From Myxococcota bacterium (GTDB taxonomy: Bacteria > Myxococcota_A > UBA9160 > PR03), in NCBI GenBank assembly GCA_025453505.1, contig JALOQG010000046.1, forward strand, positions 1 to 11,513: 11,513 bases of DNA, given 5' to 3'. Under the pieces are notes generated by a model that made no database searches, had not been told where the DNA came from, and worked only from the letters and a program-made list of their open reading frames with translations. This document shows, in pieces, positions 6,801 through 11,513 of this stretch. How positions within the stretch are numbered: the first letter of the stretch is position 1; each line of letters starts with the position of its first letter. The position numbers and the translations under genes are program-made.

Positions 6801-7222
6801 CCGGCACGGACGCGACTCGAATGCTCCAGCTGGACCATCTGCGGATCCTCGCCCAGATCGCGCGCGGCGAAGCAGCGGACGCACGCGCGGGCGCCGAAGG
6901 CGTTCTCGCGAGGCTGCTCGAACGCGGCATCCGTGCCGTCGCGGCCCAGACGGCCATCCTGCTCGCGACGGCGCTGCGCATCGAGGCCGGCCCGGACGCA
7001 GCGCGACGGATCGACGCCGCGCTCGCGACCGCCGACCGCCTGATCGCCGAGACCGGCGCGCGCAATCTCGCGCCGCTCGTGCTGCTCGAGCGCGCGGCCC
7101 TGCCGACGCGGCCCGAAGCCGCCGCGCGCCGCCGCGATCTGCTCGAACGCGCGCGCGACGCCTTCGTCGAAATGGGCGCGCCGGTGCGCGCGCAGGAGGT
7201 CGAGACGCTGCTCGGCGCGTGA
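3857..7222 (+). CDS. Zinc-ribbon / class III nucleotidyl cyclase / STAND-like ATPase / helical-repeat signalling protein
   Basis: 1121 residues, ATG overlapping the toxin TGA (ATGA, 3857-3860). Domains in order: two small zinc ribbons (C17, C20 with C6; then C28/C31/C42/C45); cyclase homology domain about 88-270 with metal Asps D98 (LFADVKGSM) and D142 (YTGDGIMALFG); AAA_16/STAND-like NTPase about 287-600 with VVAQAGTGKSRL (Walker A, K325), LILIEDLHWLD (Walker B, D449), VNYRPEY (478-483) and SGGNPFYAEEI (531-541); a winged-helix-like segment near 575-625; then an Ala/Leu-rich helical, TPR-like region about 680-1121. Known relatives are large cytosolic sensors coupling an NTPase switch to cyclic nucleotide chemistry. 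Cyclase activity is uncertain: the segment YTAQGATVGLAQR (211-223) has Gly219 where the transition-state Asn normally lies and Asn/Gln near the usual substrate Lys. Likely co-expressed with the toxin-antitoxin pair. Confidence 0.88.
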   Translation: MSGSRCGHANPARAKFCLECGTALAAACTSCGSELPPAAKFCGECGTRAGGAAPAAAHAAPVERAPRDYTPKHLAERILHSRAAIEGERKQVTVLFADVKGSMELAEQAGAEAWHAILERFFEILAEGVHRFEGTVNQYTGDGIMALFGAPIAHEDHAQRACYAALHLLERLREFGRTVRREHGLDFATRIGLNSGEVVVGKIGDDLRMDYTAQGATVGLAQRVEALAEADACFVTHTTADLAAGYFALEDLGAFRVKGAAEPLRVLRLAGVGTARNRFDVSRSRGLSRFVGRASEVRTLDAALAAARAGHGAVVGVVAQAGTGKSRLCFEFLETCRAAGFAVNEGRAVAHGKSIPLLPILEIFRGYFAIGERDDDRAAREKIAGRLLLLDAGFRDVLPVLFDFLGVADPAQPPPRIEAEARQRQLQGVTRRLLQQATADRPGLILIEDLHWLDGASEAWLRDWVDAISGTHGLLLVNYRPEYRAAWMARSHVQQIALAPLGPGAIRELLADLIGADPGTAGLADAIYTRSGGNPFYAEEIVRSLIESGHLEGTRGAHRLATSIEKLPVPSSVQTLLAARIDRLPEREKRVLQTAAVIGKNFRGPILEQVIDLAPGELAESLAALRNGEFVYEESLYPIAEYSFQHPLTQEVALATLLGDRRRAVHAAVARAIESFDADRLDEQAALLAHHYAEAGRPFDAARWHGRAATYIGKSDFAEARRNWQRVRALLPGVEGEPAAAQLGATACRALLALSIRFPLGQEEARQIFEDGRRWAEASGEPDRIALLHQALAVAEGNHLRLDSALEHAEAFATTIRSTADPELRAMAFWPSLVPLRLLGRLSEHRTRAEALAEQTREHPEWGVELWVSTHVGALLELGMGGTLCDPLPRAREHLERGAEIARRIGDAEAESWCCSTLVHLACMAGEVERGRAAVQRGFELAEQLGTAMARLMAQTGLADVSIASGEIDAAFEAIDEAAAIAGTDATRMLQLDHLRILAQIARGEAADARAGAEGVLARLLERGIRAVAAQTAILLATALRIEAGPDAARRIDAALATADRLIAETGARNLAPLVLLERAALPTRPEAAARRRDLLERARDAFVEMGAPVRAQEVETLLGA

Positions 7223-7268
7223 ACGCTCCCCGCTGGCCCCGATCCGACAACCCTTCGTTGCAGCGAGA

Positions 7269-7409
7269 GGCGGCGAGGGATGGGCGGAGGCGAAGTAAAG
7301 CGCAGCAGGCCCGGCGTACACGGGCGGGCGGAGCAGCGCACAGAAGTGCGTAGATCGAGAAGTCACGCGGAAGGAGCGAGCCATTCGCCGCAGCCCATCC
7401 CTCGCCGCC
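7269..7409. repeat. 141-nt imperfect palindromic element with 17-bp inverted ends
   Basis: GGCGGCGAGGGATGGGC (7269-7285) and its exact reverse complement (7393-7409) bound the element. Inside, after three unmatched nt on each side (one pair of which can still pair), GGCGAA (7289-7294) matches TTCGCC (7384-7389). The enclosed 89 nt contain small hairpins: GCCCG/CGGGC (7309-7313 with 7321-7325) and CGCAC-AGAA-GTGCG (7337-7350). It fills most of the 259-nt gap between the cyclase stop and the lactonase-like gene and has no credible open frame. It could be a structured RNA, a miniature inverted-repeat element or a long-range terminator. No target-site duplication is visible and there is no T-run. 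The pairing is certain, the nature unknown. Confidence 0.75.
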
Positions 7410-7452
7410 GCCCCGGCGCAGGGACCCATGGTGGCTTTGCCGGATCGCGGGC

Positions 7453-7458
7453 TAGCGT
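7453..7458 (+). promoter_or_regulatory. Possible -10 element upstream of the lactonase-like gene
   Basis: TAGCGT (TAnnnT pattern), 24 nt before the ATG and upstream of the ribosome site. No -35 hexamer at 16-18 nt spacing resembles TTGACA, so this is weak. Confidence 0.2.
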
Positions 7459-7470
7459 GCAGTGACCCTC

Positions 7471-7476
7471 GGAGGA
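7471..7476 (+). promoter_or_regulatory. Ribosome binding site deciding the lactonase-like start
   Basis: GGAGGA lies five nt before ATG 7482. It favours this start over an in-frame ATG at 7428, which would put 18 charged residues in front of the signal peptide. Confidence 0.85.
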
Positions 7477-7481
7477 ATCGC

Positions 7482-8336
7482 ATGCATCGTCCCGGTCTCG
7501 CTGCCGCATTCGCGTCTCTCTTCCTCTTCGCGGCCGCTGCGCGAGCGGGAGATCGTTTCGAGAAGGTCTGGTGCCTCCAGTACGCGACGGCGCCGAACGC
7601 GCCGATTTCGATGCTGCTGGCCGGCGCGCCGGCCGACGCGCGGATGGACGTGCCGTTCGCGATGTGTGTCGCGAAGAGCGACCAGCACGTCGTGGTGCTC
7701 GACGCCGGATACGTGAATCCGGAGCTCGGCAAGGGATTCGGCGCGACGGGCTGGACCGAATACGCGGCGCTGCTCGCGGAGATCGGCCTGCGCCCCGAGC
7801 AGGTGGACTTCGTCACGATCTCGCACATGCACTTCGACCACGCGGGCGGCACCTCGCGCTTTCCGAAGGCGAAGTTCATCGTGCAGCGGCGCGAGCTCGA
7901 GTACGCGGCGGGCGCCCTGCCCCACAACAGCGCCGCGAAGAACGCCTTCGTCGCCGAGGACGTGCTGGCGCTGGTGCGGCTCAACTGGCAGGACCGCGTG
8001 CTGCTCGCGGACGGCGACGTCGAGGGAATCGTTCCGGGCGTGGACGTGTATCTCACGCCCGGCCACACGGCCGGCACGATGACCGTGTGTCTCGACACGA
8101 AGAAGGGACGCGTCTGCTACAGCTCCGACGCGGTCTACACGTACCGCAACATCGAGGAAGACATCCCGCTCGGACTCGCGCTGAACGCCGGCGAGGCGGT
8201 CGAGTCGTTCAAGAAGATCCGCCGCGTGCTGCGCGGCGGCCTGCTGATCCCCGGCCACGAGCCGCGCATCTTCAGCGAGCCGAAATCCCTCGGCTTCCGG
8301 CGCGTGTCGGATCACGCGGTGGCGATCGTCGAGTAG
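7482..8336 (+). CDS. Exported MBL-fold hydrolase, AHL-lactonase-like
   Basis: 284 residues. A signal peptide is plain: short basic N-terminus, hydrophobic stretch LAAAFASLFLFAAAA and an AxA site (A20-R21-A22), predicting cleavage before G23 and a periplasmic or secreted product. The metal-binding set of N-acyl-homoserine-lactonase-type MBL enzymes is complete: H115, H117, D119 and H120 (HMHFDHAGG), H195 (TPGHTAGT), D216 (SSDAVYT) and H259 (IPGHEP). Y219 lies three residues after D216, as does the catalytic Tyr194 after Asp191 in AiiA. The family opens lactone rings, including quorum-sensing signals, but also hydrolyses other esters. Characterised lactonases such as AiiA are cytoplasmic and about 250 residues, so export is a notable difference. 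The GH15 gene follows after 5 nt, suggesting one transcript. Confidence 0.87.
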   Translation: MHRPGLAAAFASLFLFAAAARAGDRFEKVWCLQYATAPNAPISMLLAGAPADARMDVPFAMCVAKSDQHVVVLDAGYVNPELGKGFGATGWTEYAALLAEIGLRPEQVDFVTISHMHFDHAGGTSRFPKAKFIVQRRELEYAAGALPHNSAAKNAFVAEDVLALVRLNWQDRVLLADGDVEGIVPGVDVYLTPGHTAGTMTVCLDTKKGRVCYSSDAVYTYRNIEEDIPLGLALNAGEAVESFKKIRRVLRGGLLIPGHEPRIFSEPKSLGFRRVSDHAVAIVE

Positions 8337-8341
8337 CCCGC

Positions 8342-10096
8342 GTGGAACTCGGACTGATCGGCAACTGCTCGTTCAGCGCACTCGTCGAACGCGGCGCCGT
8401 GCGCTGGCTGTGCTGGCCACGGATGGACAGCAGCTTCGTGTTCGGCGATCTGCTCGACGAGCGACACGGCGGCGAGTTCCGCGTCGAGATGATCGGCGCG
8501 ACGTCGGTCGAGCAGGACTACGTCGAGAACACGAACGTCGTGCGCACGGTCTTCGTCGGTCCGACCGGGTCGTTCGAGCTGCTCGACTTCGCGCCGCGCT
8601 TCCGGCTCTACGACCGCTTCTTCAAGCCGAGCATGCTGGTCCGAATCCTGCGGCCGCTCGGCGGACAGCCGCTCGTGCGCGTGCGCTGCCAGCCGGTCTA
8701 CGACTACGGCCGCGTGCGCGCGAGTGCCTACGCGGCCAGCAATCATCTCGAGTTCGGCGGCCTGCCCGCGCCGGTCCGCCTGACCACCAATCTCTCGCTC
8801 GCGTACGTCCAGCAGGGCAGCGAATTCGTGCTCGCGCAGCCGGCCCATCTGGCGCTGACGTGGGGGCAGCCGCTCGAATCACCGCTCGAGTCCACGGCCG
8901 AAGAATTCCTGATCAACACGGTGACGTACTGGCGCCGCTGGGTGAAACGGATGCGCATCCCGCGCGAGTGGCAGCGGGAGGTGATCCGTTCGGCGCTGGT
9001 GCTCAAGCTGCACCAGTTCGAGGACACCGGTGCGCTGCTGGCGGCGACGACGACCTCGATTCCCGAGCACCCGGGCTCCGGCCGCTGCTGGGACTACCGC
9101 TACTGCTGGCTGCGCGACAGCTACTTCACGATCAACGCGTTCGAGCGGCTCGGGCACGTCGAGGAGATGGAGCGCTTCCTCGTGTATCTGCGCAACCTGT
9201 GCGCGCGGCATCCCGACCAACTCCAGCCGCTCTACGGGATCGGCGGCGAGAGCGAGATCCGCGAGGAGATCCTCGAACATCTCGCGGGCTACCGCGGCGA
9301 CGGTCCGGTGCGGATCGGCAACCAGGCCTACGAGCACGTCCAGAACGACGCGTACGGCGAGATGATCCTCGCGACCAGCCGCTTCCTGCTCGACGTCCGC
9401 TTCGACACGGACGGCGGACGCGAGGCGGCGCTGCCCGTGTTGCACCATCTGCTGCGGCAGATCGAAGAGCGATTGCTCGAGCCCGACGCCGGCTTGTGGG
9501 AGCTGCGCAGCCGCTCGGCCCTGCACACGTTCACGCTGCTCATGCACTGGGCCGGCGCGCGGCGTGCGGCGGTGGTCGGCGAGGCGATCGGCGACCCTTC
9601 GCTCGTCGACCGCGCCCGCCGGATCGAGGCGCAGGCGCGCGAAGTGATCGAGACGCGCTGCTTCGACGCCGAGCGCGGCGTGCTGACGCAGGCGGCCGAC
9701 GGCAAGAGCCTCGACGCGGCGATGCTGCTCGCCCTGCACCTCGGCTTCTTCGCAGCGGACGATCCCCGCGCCGCTACGAACGTCGAGGCGATCCGCGCGG
9801 GTCTCGCCGTCGATGGCGGGCTGCTGCGACGCTACGCGGTGTCCGACGACTTCGGCTACCAGGAAGCGGCTTTCACCGTGTGCGCATTCTGGCTGGTCGA
9901 GGCGCTGGCCTTCGTCGGCCGGCGCGACGAGGCGCGCGCGCTCTTCGAGAAGCTGCTCGCGCACGCCAACGGCTTCGGCCTCTTCAGCGAGGACATCCTG
10001 CCGGCCAGCGGCGAGCTCAGCGGCAACTTTCCGCAGACCTACAGCCACGTCGGATTGATCAACGCGGCGTTCCTGCTCTCGCGACCCTGGGACTGA
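8342..10096 (+). CDS. Glycoside hydrolase family 15 protein (glucoamylase/trehalase-like)
   Basis: 584 residues starting at GTG 8342, five nt after the upstream stop; the start matches the family N-terminus (IGNCSFSALVERGAVRWLCWPRMDS). The N-terminal beta-sandwich covers about 1-190, followed by the (alpha/alpha)6 barrel with RCWDYRYCWLRDS (248-260), a YGIGGE loop (298-303), LEHLAGYRGDGPVRIGNQA (311-329), GLWELRS (384-390, E387 the likely general acid) and GLFSEDILPASGELSGNFPQ (546-565, E550 the likely general base). GH15 enzymes invert alpha-glucosidic bonds in starch-type glucans or trehalose; which one cannot be told here. There is no signal peptide, so it is probably cytoplasmic, unlike its exported neighbour. 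No Shine-Dalgarno sequence is seen, so translation may depend on coupling. The gene converges on the monooxygenase with 19 nt between stops. Confidence 0.9.
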   Translation: MELGLIGNCSFSALVERGAVRWLCWPRMDSSFVFGDLLDERHGGEFRVEMIGATSVEQDYVENTNVVRTVFVGPTGSFELLDFAPRFRLYDRFFKPSMLVRILRPLGGQPLVRVRCQPVYDYGRVRASAYAASNHLEFGGLPAPVRLTTNLSLAYVQQGSEFVLAQPAHLALTWGQPLESPLESTAEEFLINTVTYWRRWVKRMRIPREWQREVIRSALVLKLHQFEDTGALLAATTTSIPEHPGSGRCWDYRYCWLRDSYFTINAFERLGHVEEMERFLVYLRNLCARHPDQLQPLYGIGGESEIREEILEHLAGYRGDGPVRIGNQAYEHVQNDAYGEMILATSRFLLDVRFDTDGGREAALPVLHHLLRQIEERLLEPDAGLWELRSRSALHTFTLLMHWAGARRAAVVGEAIGDPSLVDRARRIEAQAREVIETRCFDAERGVLTQAADGKSLDAAMLLALHLGFFAADDPRAATNVEAIRAGLAVDGGLLRRYAVSDDFGYQEAAFTVCAFWLVEALAFVGRRDEARALFEKLLAHANGFGLFSEDILPASGELSGNFPQTYSHVGLINAAFLLSRPWD

Positions 10097-10119
10097 GCGA
10101 GCGGGCGGGCGACGCTCAG
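10093..10119. terminator. Hairpin shared by two convergent genes
   Basis: CTGAGCG (10093-10099) and CGCTCAG (10113-10119) are perfect 7-bp arms around a 13-nt loop. The GH15 stop TGA (10094-10096) lies in the left arm and the monooxygenase stop (TCA on plus, 10116-10118) in the right arm. It is symmetric, so it would form in both transcripts; there is no T-run, hence only a tentative bidirectional terminator. Confidence 0.45.
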
Positions 10120-11513
10120 GCGAGCGCGAATCCCGCGTAGCCCGTCGCCGCGACCTCGTTGCACTTCTCGACGTAGGGCGGGAAGCCGAGGTACGGCATG
10201 AAGACGCGCGGCTTGCCGGGGACGTTGGCGCCGAGGTACCAGGAGTTGCACGACGGGTAGAGCGTCGTGTGCGCCACCTCGTTCACGTGCGCGACCCACG
10301 CGTCCTCGGCGTCGCGCGTCGCGTCGATGCTGCGCTTGCCGTGCTCGCGCAGCCAGGCGATGCAGTCGGCGATCCAGTCCACGTGCTGCTCGATCGAGGG
10401 CACCATGTTCGAGAGCACCGACGGCGAGCCCGGGCCGGTGATCAGGAACAGGTTCGGAAAGCCGGCGGTGCCGAGGCCGAGATAGGTGCGCGGGCCCGCC
10501 GACCACTTGTCGCGCAGCGGCAGGCCGCCCGCGCCGCGCACGTCGATCGCGAGCACGGCGCCGGTCATCGCGTCGAAGCCGGTCGCGAACACGATGCAAT
10601 CGAGATCGAAACGTTCGCGCGCCGTGCGGAGTCCCGACGGCAGGATCTCCTGGATCGGCGCCTCGGCGACGTCCACCAGCGTCACGTTCGGGCGATTGAA
10701 CGTGGCGTAGTAGTTCGTGTCCACGCACAGGCGCTTGCAGCCGACCACCTGCGTCGGCGACAGCTTCTCGGCGACGGCGGGATCGCGCACGATCGAACGG
10801 ATCTTCTCGCGCAGGAACGCGCCCGCGGTCTCGTTGGCGGCGCGGTCGCTGCCGAGATCGGCGAACGACGTGATGAAGCCGAGGCCGCCTTGCCGCCAGC
10901 GCGACTCGTACTCGCGGCGGCGTTCGTCTTCGCCCACTTGCAGGGCGCTGCGGTCGCTGGGCGGGAAGTTCGCGCCGAAGGGCATCTGCGCGTTGCGGCT
11001 GCGGAAGCCCGCGTAGTCCGACTTGATCTCGCGCATGCGCTCGGGATCCAGCGGCGCGTTGTGCGCCGGAATCGAGTAGTTGGGCGTGCGCTGGAACACG
11101 AAGAGGTGCGCCGCCTGCTCGGCGATCAGCGGGATCGACTGGATCGCCGAGGAGCCGGTGCCGATCACGCCGACGCGCTTTCCCGTGAAGTCGACGCCCT
11201 CGTGCGGCCAGCGGCCCGTGTGATGGGTCGCGCCGGCGAAGCGATCGATGCCGGGGATCGCCGGCAGGTTGGTCGACGACAGGCAGCCCGTGGCCATGAT
11301 GCAGAAGCGCGCCGACACGGACTCGCGATCGGTGCGGACCGTCCAGCGCGTCGTCGTCGCGTCGAAGTGCGCGGAGACGACGCGCGTGCCGAGCTCGACG
11401 TCGCGGCGCAGGTCGAAGCGGTCGGCGACGTGCTCGAGGTAGCGGAGGATCTCGGGCTGCGTCGCGTAGCGCTCGCTCCACTCCCATTCCTGCTGGAGCT
11501 CGTCCGAGAACTG
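10116..11513 (-). CDS. FAD-dependent Baeyer-Villiger-type monooxygenase (5' end beyond window)
   Basis: 465 residues are visible, open to the right edge; the N-terminal FAD-binding motif lies outside. The fragment begins FSDELQQEWEWSERYATQPE, typical of this class. It contains FAGATHHTGRWP (92-103), which fits the Baeyer-Villiger fingerprint FxGxxxHxxxW(P/D), the NADPH-binding motif VGVIGTGSSA (114-123) and a late ATG motif VFATGFDAMTG. Such enzymes use NADPH and O2 to turn ketones into esters or lactones, or oxidise hetero-atoms; the natural substrate is unknown. There are no membrane segments. The second dinucleotide motif ends in Ala rather than Gly (GTGSSA), a mild variant. It is transcribed toward the GH15 gene, so it belongs to a different unit extending off the right side. 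Confidence 0.92.
   Translation of the reverse strand, partial: QFSDELQQEWEWSERYATQPEILRYLEHVADRFDLRRDVELGTRVVSAHFDATTTRWTVRTDRESVSARFCIMATGCLSSTNLPAIPGIDRFAGATHHTGRWPHEGVDFTGKRVGVIGTGSSAIQSIPLIAEQAAHLFVFQRTPNYSIPAHNAPLDPERMREIKSDYAGFRSRNAQMPFGANFPPSDRSALQVGEDERRREYESRWRQGGLGFITSFADLGSDRAANETAGAFLREKIRSIVRDPAVAEKLSPTQVVGCKRLCVDTNYYATFNRPNVTLVDVAEAPIQEILPSGLRTARERFDLDCIVFATGFDAMTGAVLAIDVRGAGGLPLRDKWSAGPRTYLGLGTAGFPNLFLITGPGSPSVLSNMVPSIEQHVDWIADCIAWLREHGKRSIDATRDAEDAWVAHVNEVAHTTLYPSCNSWYLGANVPGKPRVFMPYLGFPPYVEKCNEVAATGYAGFALA

Noticed and set aside
4884..7250. Long minus-strand open frame opposite the ATPase and helical-repeat region
   Set aside because: Extremely Arg/Ala-rich product, no domain, antisense to a well-supported gene.
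7269..7409. Retron-type RNA or IS-derived element
   Set aside because: The inverted ends recall a retron RNA, but no reverse transcriptase is in the window; no transposase or target duplication supports an IS. Kept only as an unclassified palindromic element.
3737..8098. Very long open frame on the minus strand (1453 codons)
   Set aside because: It lies antisense to the cyclase/ATPase and lactonase-like genes, whose plus-strand products have clear domains. Its product is low-complexity Arg/Ala/Glu-rich, the usual shadow in GC-rich coding DNA.
7571..8341. Upstream in-frame extension of the GH15 gene
   Set aside because: The extension overlaps the lactonase-like gene in another frame and reads as Arg-rich noise; GTG 8342 gives the family N-terminus.
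10039..11487. Alternative minus-strand frame over the monooxygenase
   Set aside because: It is Arg-rich and motif-free, whereas the neighbouring minus-strand frame encodes the full Baeyer-Villiger fingerprint.
1..11513. CRISPR array, tRNA, rRNA, prophage or integrase
   Set aside because: No regularly spaced repeats, cloverleaf-like tails, rRNA signatures or mobile-element proteins were seen on either strand.

Overview
The window comes from a very GC-rich bacterial chromosome (G/C at nearly every third codon position, tightly packed genes, several 4-nt start/stop overlaps). The gene set (class III cyclase fused to an ATPase, PAS proteins, Baeyer-Villiger-type monooxygenase, GST, RidA-like protein, GH15 hydrolase) suits a free-living, metabolically versatile soil or aquatic bacterium, for example a myxobacterium-like or Binatota-like lineage. 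That assignment is an inference; no rRNA or other taxonomic marker is present. I see no tRNA, rRNA, CRISPR array, transposase or phage gene.

Layout. (1) Left, minus strand: a protein made of two tandem PAS domains (707-1537) overlaps by 4 nt the start of a PhnP-type metallo-beta-lactamase-fold hydrolase (1-710) that runs off the left edge. (2) An 88-nt divergent gap with a small perfect palindrome separates these from plus-strand genes for a GST-like protein with a C-terminal extension (1626-2543) and a RidA/YjgF-family protein (2598-3059) that has Trp where the catalytic Arg of true RidA sits, plus a Lys/Arg-rich tail. (3) 3139-7222 is a compact cassette: operator-like repeats, a Phd/YefM-type antitoxin, a PIN-domain (VapC-type) toxin that seems to start at CTG overlapping the antitoxin stop, and a 1121-residue zinc-ribbon/nucleotidyl cyclase/STAND-like ATPase/helical-repeat protein whose ATG overlaps the toxin stop. 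The three genes look translationally coupled. (4) The 259-nt gap 7223-7481 holds a 141-nt element bounded by perfect 17-bp inverted repeats with a second 6-bp stem inside. (5) An exported lactonase-like MBL protein (7482-8336) is followed after 5 nt by a GH15 glycoside hydrolase (8342-10096). (6) A convergent flavin monooxygenase of the Baeyer-Villiger type (10116-11513, minus strand) runs off the right edge. The two convergent stop codons lie in the two arms of one hairpin.

How the parts may work together: the antitoxin-toxin-cyclase/ATPase cassette is the best candidate for an undescribed system, a conflict or stress module in which a signalling ATPase is made together with a toxin pair. 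The PAS/MBL pair could be a separate small-molecule-sensing unit. The rest looks like ordinary detoxification and catabolism. All functional links between genes are inferred from gene order and overlap.
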